Below are positions 1 through 8,902 of a stretch of DNA of 64,000 nucleotides, one piece after another (the stretch's first letter is position 1; each line of letters opens with the position of its first letter). A model generated the notes under the pieces. The model did no database searches, was not told the DNA's origin, and saw nothing but the letters and a program-made list of their open reading frames with translations. Origin of the DNA: Mucilaginibacter cryoferens (GTDB lineage Bacteria > Bacteroidota > Bacteroidia > Sphingobacteriales > Sphingobacteriaceae); contig NZ_JACHCR010000012.1 of assembly GCF_014205845.1 (NCBI RefSeq), forward strand, positions 109,004 to 173,003, read 5' to 3'. The translations under genes and the position numbers were made by a program.

Positions 1-955
1 TACCAATACCATATATGTATGGCGAATATGGATAAAGAAAAATTTGAGGATAACTGTATTTGTACATCCCAAACAGCCCAATTTTGGGTGATACATTGGC
101 GCGTACATTTTTAAGCTGTAAGCGGCGCAGTTCTGTTTCCTGCTCCGATATTTTAACCTGGTAAGCGTTGCTGCCCGCATCGGCCAGGTAATCCTGGTTC
201 GATTTTAATGACAACGAATCAAGCATGCTGTTTTGGGTTGGCAATATCCGTTGCTCATCGGGCAGACCAATCAAAATATTAAGCTTTTGGTTGGCAATAG
301 TGAGATCGTTATTAAGCTGTACAAGGGAAAGTTTCTGTTTCGAAAGCTTTAACTCGGCCCGCAGTACATCACTTTTTAATACAACGCCATTGGTTTTCAA
401 TGCTTTTATTTGCAGCAATTGTTTTTCCTGGGCGGCAATATCTTTAAGCAACAGATCGCGAAAAATAATGCTCCGCTGCATATCCAGATAATAGGCCGCG
501 GCCCGTAGTTTAATTTCCGATACGGTTAGCTTTTTCTGCTCGGCCGCAATTTTGCTTTCTGTTTTGCGGGCGTCAATTTCAATATTGGTTTTGCCGCCAT
601 TGTAAAGGTTGAAGTATGCATCGGCACCAACAGTATAGGTACTGTGCAATACCTCAAATTGAGTTGGCGTTTTAAATAAACCATTGTCGTAAACGGGCAT
701 ATTGGTTATGCGGGCGTATTCGCCTTCCACGTTAAATTCGGGTAACCGTTCGGCTTTGGCGTTCTTAATTTGTTCGGTGCTGCCATCAAGGTGTATCTGC
801 TTTATCTGTACAGCTTTGCTGTAGGTTGCAGCGCGCTCCCAAACCTGGTTTAAGGTTAAGGGCAGCTTACTTAGCGTATCTGGCTGTGTGGCCATTGCCT
901 GTAACGGTATTAAAACCGCAGCTAATAACAGGCTATTTTTAAATAAAGATTTCAT
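1..955 (-). CDS. TolC-family outer-membrane efflux protein, N-terminal part
   Basis: The reading frame is open on the minus strand from an ATG at 955-953 to the window edge, giving about 318 codons; the 3' end lies outside. Translation begins with a signal peptide (residues 1 to about 22) and continues as a helix-rich protein typical of outer-membrane efflux (OEP/TolC) subunits, with a first helical repeat rich in Gln, Lys, Ala and Leu and a strand segment around residues 90-120. TolC proteins form the outer-membrane channel of RND or ABC tripartite pumps. The gene is divergent from an AraC-type regulator whose start codon is 87 bases away, so local control is likely. The pump partners, if present, would be beyond the left edge. 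Confidence 0.85.
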   Translation of the reverse strand, partial: MKSLFKNSLLLAAVLIPLQAMATQPDTLSKLPLTLNQVWERAATYSKAVQIKQIHLDGSTEQIKNAKAERLPEFNVEGEYARITNMPVYDNGLFKTPTQFEVLHSTYTVGADAYFNLYNGGKTNIEIDARKTESKIAAEQKKLTVSEIKLRAAAYYLDMQRSIIFRDLLLKDIAAQEKQLLQIKALKTNGVVLKSDVLRAELKLSKQKLSLVQLNNDLTIANQKLNILIGLPDEQRILPTQNSMLDSLSLKSNQDYLADAGSNAYQVKISEQETELRRLQLKNVRANVSPKIGLFGMYKYSYPQIFLYPYSPYIYGIG

Positions 956-994
956 ATTATTTGATGACACAAAATTGAGTCTATTTTGAACAAG

Positions 995-1035
995 TAATTT
1001 TATGTACATTGCCAAAGTCTTACTCATTCCAGCCA
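995..1035 (+). promoter_or_regulatory. Putative operator, copy A of a 41-nt element
   Basis: A 41-nt sequence just before the araC-type gene matches a second copy at 2824-2864 with the same length and spacing. Shared blocks are TAATTTTATG, GCCAA and TTACTCATTCC followed by GCCA; about 32 of 41 positions agree. It lies between the divergent tolC-like and araC-like genes. I infer a binding site, most simply for the neighbouring AraC protein. Confidence 0.5.
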
Positions 1036-1042
1036 AATTAAA

Positions 1043-1834
1043 ATGATCAACGCACCCGATTTTTTTACCGCTATAGACCGCCTGCCCGAGTCGGTTTATG
1101 TAATGCACGAGAAAAACGAGTTCAGGCTGCCACAGCATGCCCACCACAAAGGGCAGCTGATATATATTGAGGGTGGCGTGGCCTATATTCACCTGGTTAA
1201 TAAAACCCTGATAATTCCGGCACGCCATTATGTTTGGATACCCAAAGGGATGCTGCACTTTATTGAGATGCATAAATCGGTGGTTATCATCTCCCTGTAT
1301 TTTTATGCCGATGACGATGATGACCATCCCTTTTTCAACAAAGGAGGTATCTACCCCATTAATACCCTGCTGATGCAAATGCTCTCCTATTCGGTAAAGT
1401 GGGAGGGCGATGTTTTACCCGGCGACAAGACCTTCCCATTTTTGGCAGCCATAAAAAACATCCTCCCCGAGATTAGCAGGAAGGCACTGCCCATTGCACT
1501 ACCTACCACCGAAAACGAGCGCATGCAGCCGGTTATCAGCTACATCAGCAGTCACCTGTTTGAACCGCTAACTTTAGCTACCTTAAGTAAAGACACCGGC
1601 TTTAGCGAGCGCACCTTAACCCGATTGTTTCAGGCTACCATGAAGATCTCTTTCTTGCAGTATTTTAAATTATTACGCATGGTAAAGGCTATTGAAATGA
1701 TGCTGCAAACAGACAAATCCATGAGCGAAATTGCCTATACCCTGGGCTACAATAATGTATCGGCCTTTAGTAATATCTTTTATCAGCTAACCAGAACCAG
1801 GCCGTCTGAATTTGCCAAACAACTACAGATGTAA
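1043..1834 (+). CDS. AraC-family transcriptional regulator
   Basis: A 263-residue protein with the usual two-part AraC layout. Residues 1 to about 130 resemble a cupin-like effector domain (His-rich entry around residues 32-36, then alternating strands). Residues about 165-262 form the double helix-turn-helix DNA-binding domain, including the typical second-helix segment with SEIAYTLGY and a following FSNIFY stretch. It probably controls the divergent TolC-type efflux gene, and possibly itself. The 41-nt element directly upstream recurs before the universal stress gene at 1903-2760, so that gene may be in the same regulon. The effector cannot be told from sequence. Confidence 0.9.
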   Translation: MINAPDFFTAIDRLPESVYVMHEKNEFRLPQHAHHKGQLIYIEGGVAYIHLVNKTLIIPARHYVWIPKGMLHFIEMHKSVVIISLYFYADDDDDHPFFNKGGIYPINTLLMQMLSYSVKWEGDVLPGDKTFPFLAAIKNILPEISRKALPIALPTTENERMQPVISYISSHLFEPLTLATLSKDTGFSERTLTRLFQATMKISFLQYFKLLRMVKAIEMMLQTDKSMSEIAYTLGYNNVSAFSNIFYQLTRTRPSEFAKQLQM

Positions 1835-1902
1835 GTACCTGTTAAGCTTTACTTTCAATAAGGCAATTAAGTATGTCGTCCATAATTTTTACGGATAAAC
1901 GT

Positions 1903-2760
1903 TTACCAGGAATTTTTGAGGATAAGCACCGGTTTATAATTATTGCGGGCCAGGCCTTTGGTAATGCTGCGATGGGTTAAGTTGTATAAAAAGCTATGCT
2001 CACCCGGCAGCGCGATGATGAGTTGCAAATCGTTCTCGTAACTAAAATGATTGATTCCTTTCAGCACATCCTTCTCGCCCGAATAATAAAACTGGTAGCA
2101 ATAGCTTTGCAGGTGGCTGCCAATTTGCTCCGCTACTTTACAGGTAAGGTCATCTTTAACAAGCAACTCCGGCGTATTATCAACATTTAACAACAGCAGT
2201 TTGGGATGCGGCCAGTTTTTGAGGCTATCCAACCGTTTTATTAAACTTATACCGGCAAAATTACTGAGGTTAAAAGGCACCAAGGCGTTTTTTATGGGAT
2301 GATACTTAGCCAGTGCAGGGACTATAAGTACCGGTATTACACTTGTACGCGCAACTTTTATTAAATGATCGCTGATATAACTTTCTTCTGTAGCGCCCGA
2401 ATGATTACTGCCTACAACCAGCAGATCTGGCTTTTCCTGCTTTATCAATTCTCTTATCGATTGTAAAAACGGCATTTTGCTTAAAATAAAACTAACCCTC
2501 ACCTCGGGCTTCAGTCGTTTCAACAAAGTAGATTTCAAATCTTCAAACTGGGTTTTAAGCTGGCCGTTTAAGGCCTGCGCCTTATCCATCGTAAATTGAA
2601 TAAAATCGGCAGAGGGTATCAGCTGCTCAAACTCGGTGATATAAACATTTACCACCAATATAATTTGTTTAATGGGACTATGCTCGCTTAGCGCTACCGC
2701 ATAACTTATAGCGTTGTTTGATGACCGGGTAAAATCAATAGGAATGAGTACCTTTTTCAT
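1903..2760 (-). CDS. Universal stress protein (two UspA domains)
   Basis: A 285-residue protein with tandem UspA-like domains, about residues 1-148 and 155-283. The first opens with the typical strand MKKVLIPIDFTRSS and ends with a VVGSNHSG segment followed by PVLIVP. The second ends in KPVLILK. The nucleotide-binding signature is recognisable in domain 1 and weak in domain 2. Such cytoplasmic proteins are induced by starvation or stress, but their molecular role is usually unknown. It is a single gene on the minus strand. Copy B of the 41-nt element sits 64 bases upstream of its start, which suggests shared control with the AraC/efflux locus. Confidence 0.88.
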   Translation of the reverse strand: MKKVLIPIDFTRSSNNAISYAVALSEHSPIKQIILVVNVYITEFEQLIPSADFIQFTMDKAQALNGQLKTQFEDLKSTLLKRLKPEVRVSFILSKMPFLQSIRELIKQEKPDLLVVGSNHSGATEESYISDHLIKVARTSVIPVLIVPALAKYHPIKNALVPFNLSNFAGISLIKRLDSLKNWPHPKLLLLNVDNTPELLVKDDLTCKVAEQIGSHLQSYCYQFYYSGEKDVLKGINHFSYENDLQLIIALPGEHSFLYNLTHRSITKGLARNNYKPVLILKNSW

Positions 2761-2823
2761 AATGTGGCTGCTTACAGGTTATTGATGAATTTGTTAGGCA
2801 AAATTGATTGTTTTATAAGAAGA

Positions 2824-2864
2824 TAATTTTATGAGCAAAGCCAATAAATTACTCATTCCGGCCA
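2824..2864 (+). promoter_or_regulatory. Putative operator, copy B of a 41-nt element
   Basis: Second copy of the element at 995-1035, with the conserved blocks TAATTTTATG, GCCAA and TTACTCATTCC at the same spacing. It lies between the universal stress gene (minus strand) and the riboswitch-controlled locus (plus strand), so it could serve either one. Confidence 0.45.
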
Positions 2865-2993
2865 GTGCATTTATTGTCGCTTCAACCGCAAAGAAGTTGC
2901 ATTGACAGATAGCCGATGAGGTGGCCGATTGAGGGGATTTTCTTTGATGACAATTAAATTATATAATATCTATGTATTTAGTAGAATATATTA

Positions 2994-3001
2994 TACATTT
3001 G
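2994..3001 (+). promoter_or_regulatory. Bacteroidota-type -7 box (TACATTTG) upstream of the riboswitch
   Basis: TACATTTG matches the Bacteroidota -7 consensus TAnnTTTG and lies about 28 bases before the riboswitch, which fits a start site near 3008. No clear -33 TTG is visible, so the call rests on the box and its position. Confidence 0.5.
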
Positions 3002-3028
3002 CATTATTAAATAGTTCTTTAATTTAAA

Positions 3029-3133
3029 TTATCAAGAAAGACTGAGGGAAAGGCCCTGTGATGTCTTAGCAACCTGTAAACTCTGGTTATAAAGGTGCTA
3101 ATTCCTGTTTGCTCCCAGGAGCAAAAAAGATAA
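3029..3133 (+). ncRNA. SAM-I (S-box) riboswitch
   Basis: The core signatures of the S-box aptamer appear in order. P1 is formed by TTATC (3029-3033) and GATAA (3129-3133). A GAGGG/CCCT P2 follows AAGAAAGACT. Then come the conserved AGCAACCT, the P3 segment GGTGCTAATTCCTG, and a P4 hairpin of TTTGCTCC and GGAGCAAA (3108-3125). SAM-I elements turn down methionine and sulfur genes when S-adenosylmethionine is abundant. The downstream gene is thioredoxin-like, followed by a SusC/SusD pair. No clear terminator follows the aptamer; a short CAGCC/GGCTG hairpin occurs at about 3152-3164, so the expression platform is unresolved. Confidence 0.92.
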
Positions 3134-3257
3134 TGTTCGCAAAATTATTGCACAGCCCATGGCTGGTCGTTATATCCTCCCCTCTTTGATATTCCTTTTA
3201 ATTAAAATTATTTGAACATGATTGTCCGCCAAAAACGCGGGATTAAAATTTACTGTT

Positions 3258-3836
3258 ATGAATGTTAAACATTTACTTATTGCCTCAATCTTACTAATAA
3301 CCGGCACAATTGCTTCGGCACAAACCGCGTCCCAGCAGCAAACAGCCGATAATGCCAACGACGACCGTGGCTATACAGTAAAAGTTGGCGACCAGGCCCC
3401 TGCCGATTTTGAACTGCAACTTACCGATGGCACCAAAACATCGTTAAAAAACTTACGCGGCAAAGTAGTTATACTACAATTTACCGCAAGCTGGTGTAGT
3501 GTATGCCGCCAGGAAATGCCCCACCTTGAAAAGGATGTATGGCAGGCCTATAAAAACAAAGGCCTGGTATTAATAGGCGTCGACCGCGACGAACCGCTTG
3601 AAAAAGTAAAACACTTTCACCAGGAAATGAACATAAGCTACCCGTTGGCGCTTGATCCCGGGGCCGATATTTTTGGTCGTTTTGCCAACAAAAAAAGCGG
3701 TGTAACCCGCAATGTGGTAATTGATAAAGATGGTAAAATAGTTTATCTCACCCGCTTATATGATACCCAGGAGTTTGCATCGATGCTAAAAGCTGTTGAT
3801 GCGCTGGTTAACAACAAAACTGCATCTATCAATTAA
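3258..3836 (+). CDS. TlpA/peroxiredoxin-like thioredoxin-fold protein, exported
   Basis: About 192 residues from the ATG at 3258, chosen because it gives a clean signal peptide (residues 1-22, ending SAQ). A start at 3222 would put twelve odd residues before it. The mature part has the AhpC/TSA-thioredoxin fold with the redox pair in WCSVC (Cys80 and Cys83) and a later Gly-Val-Thr-Arg segment holding the cis-loop position. TlpA-type proteins act in the periplasm as thiol-disulfide reductants. It is the first gene after the SAM-I riboswitch and precedes a SusC/SusD pair, so it may reduce a disulfide-bonded sulfur nutrient or keep a partner protein reduced. That role is inferred. Confidence 0.85.
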   Translation: MNVKHLLIASILLITGTIASAQTASQQQTADNANDDRGYTVKVGDQAPADFELQLTDGTKTSLKNLRGKVVILQFTASWCSVCRQEMPHLEKDVWQAYKNKGLVLIGVDRDEPLEKVKHFHQEMNISYPLALDPGADIFGRFANKKSGVTRNVVIDKDGKIVYLTRLYDTQEFASMLKAVDALVNNKTASIN

Positions 3837-3924
3837 ATAATACTGGCCGGTATTATATTGGCATGTACCACCTGCAAATATCAACATTACAAATACCCCT
3901 GTTAAGCACTATATTAAAACTGTT

Positions 3925-4035
3925 ATGAAAACAACAAGTAATCCCCTACACAACATCTCCCCTGCAAAAAAAACTCTGTTATTTAACTGCTCTTTTGTTC
4001 ATGCTTGTATGCAAAGCATGCGTTGTTGCTGTTAA
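3925..4035 (+). CDS. Putative 36-residue leader peptide ending in Arg-Cys-Cys-Cys
   Basis: A small ORF in the 388-base gap between the thioredoxin-like gene and susC. It starts MKTTSNPLHN, contains two further Cys residues, and ends MRCCC followed by TAA, so the last three sense codons are TGT TGC TGT. Two perfect 7-bp hairpins flank the end: 4000-4006 with 4014-4020, and 4026-4032 with 4040-4046. The second uses the Cys codons as its 5' arm. This layout resembles amino-acid attenuators, where ribosome stalling on scarce charged tRNA changes RNA folding. It may instead be a non-functional short frame; there is no homology evidence from this sequence alone. Confidence 0.5.
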   Translation: MKTTSNPLHNISPAKKTLLFNCSFVHACMQSMRCCC

Positions 4036-4224
4036 CCCCACAGCAAAGGTTATAGGGTAAAGGTACCTGCTGCAGCCTGCTGCCTCCCGCTTAACCATCA
4101 AACTACAATCAATTATTTACCAGTGCTAAAAGTGCTTCAGTAGGGCTTGCCATGGCCAAAAAGCTGTTAGCTATACTTCGCCGCACCGGTATCGGCATTA
4201 ACAACTATTCACAATTAATTTATC

Positions 4225-7200
4225 ATGTTTAAAAATTACAAACTTTTACTGGCAATCCTGTTGCCTTTTTTTCTCATCCAAACGGTTGCTGCGCAATCTG
4301 TTAAAATAAGCGGCGTGGTAACCGCTAAGGCCGACGGGCTGCCTCTGCCCGGTGTAAGTATCCTGGTAAAAGGCACCAACACGGGGGCGCAAACCGATGT
4401 TGATGGTAAGTTTACCATCAATGCCAATGTTAACGACGTATTAAAGGTTACCTATGTGGGTTTTACAACCCGGGAGATCGCCATTAAACAAAATGAGAAC
4501 AATTTACAGATAGTATTGCAGAATGCACCCAATTCGCTTAACGAGGTAGTAGTTACAGCACTCAATATTTCTAAAGATAAAAAGTCATTGGGTTATGCCG
4601 TTCAGGGTTTAAAATCGAAAGATATTTCGGAAGCTAAGGAAACCAACCTGGTAAACGCGCTGGCCGGTAAAATTGCCGGTGTGCAGGTTACCAACAGCCA
4701 GGGAGATATGGGATCGTCACGTATCATTATCCGTGGCGAAACTTCTATTGCCGGTAACAACCAGCCGCTTTTTGTAGTTGATGGTATTATTGTTGATAAC
4801 TCCCAGTTTTTGGGCACCAACGGCTCACGCGATTTTTCCAACGCCATTGCCGATCTTAACTCCGAAGATATTGAGTCGGTAACTGTACTTAAAGGCCCCA
4901 ATGCCGCGGCGCTTTATGGCTCCAGGGCAGCAGCGGGTGTTATTCTTATAAAAACCAAAACAGGTAAAGGCTCTAAAGGTTTAGGCATTAATGTAAACTC
5001 CAATACCAGTTTCTCTAATGTACAGCTTTTACCAACCTATCAAAACCAATACGGACAGGGATCAAACGGTAAATTTAGCTATGTTGACGGCAAAGGCGGC
5101 GGCGTTAACGATGGTGTTGATGAAAGCTGGGGACCTGCTTTGGATGGTTCGCTTATACCTCAATTTAATTCCAACGGGGTAGCAGTACCATTTATAGCAC
5201 ATCCGGATAATGTAAAAAACTTCTTCCAAACAGGCGTTACCACAAACAATGGCGTAGCGTTAACAGGCAGTAATGATAAGGCCGATTATCGCTTATCTTA
5301 CAATAACCTGCATCAAACAGGTATTATCCCTAATACATCGCAGGGCCGCAACTCGTTTTTACTGAACTCTACCTTCAGACTGAGCCCTAAGTTAACGGTA
5401 ACTACCATTGCTAATTATATTAAAGATGACGCCGATAATTTACCTGGTGCAGGCGGCAAACGTGCAACCAGTACCATGTTGCAATTTACATGGTTTGGCC
5501 GCCAGGTTGATATCAGCCAGCTAAAAAACTATAAAGATGCCAACGGCAATACTTTTAACTGGAACAATAGCTACTACAGCAACCCCTACTGGCTGGCTTA
5601 CGAAAATACAGTTGGACAGCACAAAAACCACCTGATTGGTAGTGTGGAATTAAATTATAAGATCATCAATGGCTTATCGGCCAATTTCCGTGCCGGGACA
5701 GATTATTATACAGATCGCCGTAAGATCAAGGTAGCTTACGGTACCAACGGCACGCCATTTGGATCGTACGAGGAAGATGCTTACAATGTAAACGAAACCA
5801 ATACTGAAGGCCGCCTGCAATACACCAAAAAACTAAACAGCGACTTCTCGTTAGATGTTTTGGGTGGTGGCAACATCAGCACCATACTGAATGAAGAAAA
5901 CGACCAGATTGCACCTAAACTGGCTGTAGCTGGCTTGTATACCTTAAGTAATTCCCGCGATCCGCTGGTATCATCAAACTACTATGGCAAACTTAAAACC
6001 TACAGCTACTTTACATCTGTTCAATTAGGATATAAAAATTATGCGTTTATTAACGCAACTGCCCGTAACGATTGGTCATCTACCCTGCCAAAAGCAAACC
6101 TGGCTTATTTTTATCCTTCAGTAAACGGAAGCTTGGTGCTTTCAGAGGCACTTGATATCAAAAGCAATGTGCTTACGTACTTAAAACTAAGAGGAGGATG
6201 GTCAAAGGTAGGTAAGGCAACAACTCCTTATCAGCTTATTAATACTTATAACTTTACAGCACCTTTGGGTACTAACCCGCAGCAAAACCTTAATAGCATT
6301 GATTTAAACCCTAACCTGAAACCAGAAACCACCACATCCTCAGAAGCGGGATTTGAAATTGGTTTCTTTCAGGACAGGCTTCATTTAGATGCCAGTGTTT
6401 ACAATACAAACAGTATCAATCAAATATTGAATGTTGATGTTAGTCCATCTACTGGTTATTCGCAAAAACTCATCAACGGCGGGAGCATCAACAATAAAGG
6501 CTTAGAGGTTCAATTGGGCATAACCCCAATAAAATCAAGAGAATTTACCTGGGATATTAATACCAATTATTCCCTTAACCGCAGTAAAGTGATCTCGCTT
6601 TATCCGCAGGGCAACCTGCAAACCTTTGTCTTGGGTAGCGACCGTACCGTACAGGTTTTAGCTGCTGTTGGCCAGCCTTATGGTACTTTATACGGTAACG
6701 CTTACCAACGTAATTCATCAGGACAAATCATTGTTGCGGCTAACGGCACACCGGTTATTAATCCAACCAAACAATACCTGGGTAAATTTACACCTAAATG
6801 GCTGGGTAGCATCAACAACAGCTTTAGCTATAAAGGTGTCAATCTTAGCTTTTTGGTTGACGCCCGTTTTGGCGGCTCTATTTATTCAAACACCAACCGT
6901 ACCGGTACCTATACCGGCGTATTGGCCTCAACCTTACCGGGCCGTGGTGCTGCAAATGGTGGCTTAAGCTACTATTATCCGGGTAACAATACCTCGGCAA
7001 CAGCTGTTCAGGCAACTACCGCCCCGGCCGGCGAAACTGTTTACCACGATGGGATGATATTTAAAGGCGTAAAAGCTGATGGTACAGCAAACACTACCAT
7101 ATTGCCTGCCCAATCGTACTATAAAGGTTTTACCAATGTTGATGAAGCGTTTGTTTACGACGCATCGTACATTAAGCTGCGCGAGGTTAAACTGGGTTAC

Positions 7201-7404
7201 ACCTTTCCGTCAAGATGGGTAAAAAGCGTTGGTTTACAGGCAGCAACCCTGTCATTAGTTGGCCGTAACCTTTGGATCATCCACAAAAATGTGCCTAACA
7301 TCGATCCTGAAACAGCCTTTAACTCGGGCAATGGCCAAGGACTGGAAGACCTTACCCTGCCAACCGTACGCAATATTGGCTTTAACATCAACCTTAAATT
7401 TTAA
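4225..7404 (+). CDS. SusC/RagA-family TonB-dependent outer-membrane transporter
   Basis: A 1059-residue protein with a signal peptide (1-24), a carboxypeptidase-regulatory-like N-terminal extension (about 28-105), a plug domain (about 115-235, with LNEVVVTALN at the entry and the VDGIIVDN segment) and a 22-strand-type barrel to a C-terminal Phe. SusC proteins form the outer-membrane barrel of SusCD complexes and take up oligomeric or bulky nutrients using TonB energy. The susD partner starts five bases later. The gene lies downstream of a SAM-I riboswitch, a thioredoxin-like gene and a Cys-rich leader ORF, so its substrate may be a sulfur compound rather than a glycan. The substrate is inferred, not shown. 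Confidence 0.95.
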   Translation: MFKNYKLLLAILLPFFLIQTVAAQSVKISGVVTAKADGLPLPGVSILVKGTNTGAQTDVDGKFTINANVNDVLKVTYVGFTTREIAIKQNENNLQIVLQNAPNSLNEVVVTALNISKDKKSLGYAVQGLKSKDISEAKETNLVNALAGKIAGVQVTNSQGDMGSSRIIIRGETSIAGNNQPLFVVDGIIVDNSQFLGTNGSRDFSNAIADLNSEDIESVTVLKGPNAAALYGSRAAAGVILIKTKTGKGSKGLGINVNSNTSFSNVQLLPTYQNQYGQGSNGKFSYVDGKGGGVNDGVDESWGPALDGSLIPQFNSNGVAVPFIAHPDNVKNFFQTGVTTNNGVALTGSNDKADYRLSYNNLHQTGIIPNTSQGRNSFLLNSTFRLSPKLTVTTIANYIKDDADNLPGAGGKRATSTMLQFTWFGRQVDISQLKNYKDANGNTFNWNNSYYSNPYWLAYENTVGQHKNHLIGSVELNYKIINGLSANFRAGTDYYTDRRKIKVAYGTNGTPFGSYEEDAYNVNETNTEGRLQYTKKLNSDFSLDVLGGGNISTILNEENDQIAPKLAVAGLYTLSNSRDPLVSSNYYGKLKTYSYFTSVQLGYKNYAFINATARNDWSSTLPKANLAYFYPSVNGSLVLSEALDIKSNVLTYLKLRGGWSKVGKATTPYQLINTYNFTAPLGTNPQQNLNSIDLNPNLKPETTTSSEAGFEIGFFQDRLHLDASVYNTNSINQILNVDVSPSTGYSQKLINGGSINNKGLEVQLGITPIKSREFTWDINTNYSLNRSKVISLYPQGNLQTFVLGSDRTVQVLAAVGQPYGTLYGNAYQRNSSGQIIVAANGTPVINPTKQYLGKFTPKWLGSINNSFSYKGVNLSFLVDARFGGSIYSNTNRTGTYTGVLASTLPGRGAANGGLSYYYPGNNTSATAVQATTAPAGETVYHDGMIFKGVKADGTANTTILPAQSYYKGFTNVDEAFVYDASYIKLREVKLGYTFPSRWVKSVGLQAATLSLVGRNLWIIHKNVPNIDPETAFNSGNGQGLEDLTLPTVRNIGFNINLKF

Positions 7405-7409
7405 TTATC

Positions 7410-8849
7410 ATGAAACTTAAATATACAACCATCATATTATCCGGCGCGCTTTTATTATCGGCGGCGTCGTGCAAAAAAGATTTGGTAAAAATTAACCAAA
7501 ACCCAAACAACTCGCAAACGGCGCAGCCAGATTACCTGCTTACCGCAGCCACCAAGGCAACTGCCGATACTTATTGGGGAGTTGCCAATACCATGGAATC
7601 GAGTCTATTGTTTGTACAGTACTGGGCCAAAATTCAGTACACAGATCCAGACAGGTATATAGTAACCAACAGCGCCTTCCAGGAGCTTTGGACGGTAGGT
7701 TATTCTAAAAGCATTGTTAACCTTAACCAGATCATTAAACTGGGCGATGCACAAGCCAATACCAACTATAAAGGTGTTGCATTGGTGTTACGTTCATGGG
7801 TATTTACATTGTTAACTGATGCCTATGGCAATATCCCATACAAGCAGGCAGCCAATATCGACCAATACCTTACCCCGGCTTACGACAATCAAAAAGATGT
7901 TTACTTTGCCTTGCTTGATGATTTAAAAGCTGCGCAAACCGCGCTTGATCCGGCAGGTAAAGCTATTGCCGGCGATGTAATTTATGGCAATAATATTGCC
8001 CTTTGGAAAAAGTTTGCCAACTCGCTGCGTTTGCGCATCGCCCTGCGTATTGCCGATAGAGAACCCGCAAAAGCCAAACAGGTTTTGGCCGATATTGCCA
8101 CAGAAGGGGGCTCCTATATTAATGCCACAGCAGAGATAGCTCAATTTACGTATCTGGATTCGCCCAACCAAAACCCGGTGAGCAATTTATTTGATACCCG
8201 CGACGATTACCGCGTAAGTAAAACCATTGTAGATAAGTTAACTACCCTCAATGATCCGCGCTTACCTATCTACGTTAGTAAAACGTCGGCTGCCACGCCA
8301 CAAACCTATGTAGGTATCCCTAACGGATTATTGGTTGGCGATGCCAGTAACCTTGGTTTTACCAAAACATCAAGACCGGGTACTTACTTTTTGGCTCCAC
8401 ATGCCCCGGCTGTGATCATCAGCTACGCCGAGGTATTGTTTGATCGTGCCGAAGCGGCAGCCCGTGGTTTTACCACTGAAAACGCGGCAGATCTGTACAA
8501 GCAGGCTATAGCTGCATCCTTAAAACAATACAGTATAGCCGATGCAGATGCGGCTACGTACACCGCATTACCGGCAGTACAATATGATGCCACCAACTAT
8601 AAAAAATCTATCGGCGAACAAAAATGGATAGCACTTTTTGGCCAGGGGTTAGAAGCCTTTGCCGAATGGCGCAGGCTGGATTACCCGCAACTGCAACCCG
8701 CTGTTGCCGGTACTCTAAACGGTAAAATACCGGTAAGGTTTATTTACCCGGGTACCGAGCAATCGCTTAATGGCGCCAACTATACTGCCGCTGTAGCTGC
8801 CCAGGGAGCCGATGTACTAACCACTAAATTGTGGTTTGATGTAAACTAA
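7410..8849 (+). CDS. SusD/RagB-family nutrient-binding lipoprotein
   Basis: A 479-residue protein with a lipoprotein signal (SAASC, acylated Cys21) and the helical TPR-like SusD fold. The N-terminal LVKINQNPNNS segment and the later WTLLTDAYGNIPYKQA-like motif are typical of the SusD/RagB (SusD-like 2) family. It caps the barrel encoded just upstream and binds the incoming nutrient at the cell surface. The five-base gap to susC implies co-transcription, and a strong terminator follows at 8858-8898. A region near residues 330-345 (AEVLFDRAEAAARG) matches the usual SusD C-terminal helix. Confidence 0.94.
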   Translation: MKLKYTTIILSGALLLSAASCKKDLVKINQNPNNSQTAQPDYLLTAATKATADTYWGVANTMESSLLFVQYWAKIQYTDPDRYIVTNSAFQELWTVGYSKSIVNLNQIIKLGDAQANTNYKGVALVLRSWVFTLLTDAYGNIPYKQAANIDQYLTPAYDNQKDVYFALLDDLKAAQTALDPAGKAIAGDVIYGNNIALWKKFANSLRLRIALRIADREPAKAKQVLADIATEGGSYINATAEIAQFTYLDSPNQNPVSNLFDTRDDYRVSKTIVDKLTTLNDPRLPIYVSKTSAATPQTYVGIPNGLLVGDASNLGFTKTSRPGTYFLAPHAPAVIISYAEVLFDRAEAAARGFTTENAADLYKQAIAASLKQYSIADADAATYTALPAVQYDATNYKKSIGEQKWIALFGQGLEAFAEWRRLDYPQLQPAVAGTLNGKIPVRFIYPGTEQSLNGANYTAAVAAQGADVLTTKLWFDVN

Positions 8850-8857
8850 AGATTACA

Positions 8858-8898
8858 GGCGATCATCCTAAGTAAATACTCCGGATGATCGCCTTTTA
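8858..8898 (+). terminator. Rho-independent terminator after susD
   Basis: An 11-bp perfect stem (8858-8868 with 8883-8893), a 14-base loop and a short T run follow the susD stop. It separates the SusCD unit from the tRNA-Cys gene that starts at 8903. Confidence 0.85.
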
Positions 8899-8902
8899 TA
8901 AA

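Noticed and set aside
225..491. 88-codon frame on the plus strand at the left edge
   Set aside because: It lies antisense within the TolC-like gene and has no domain or plausible start context.
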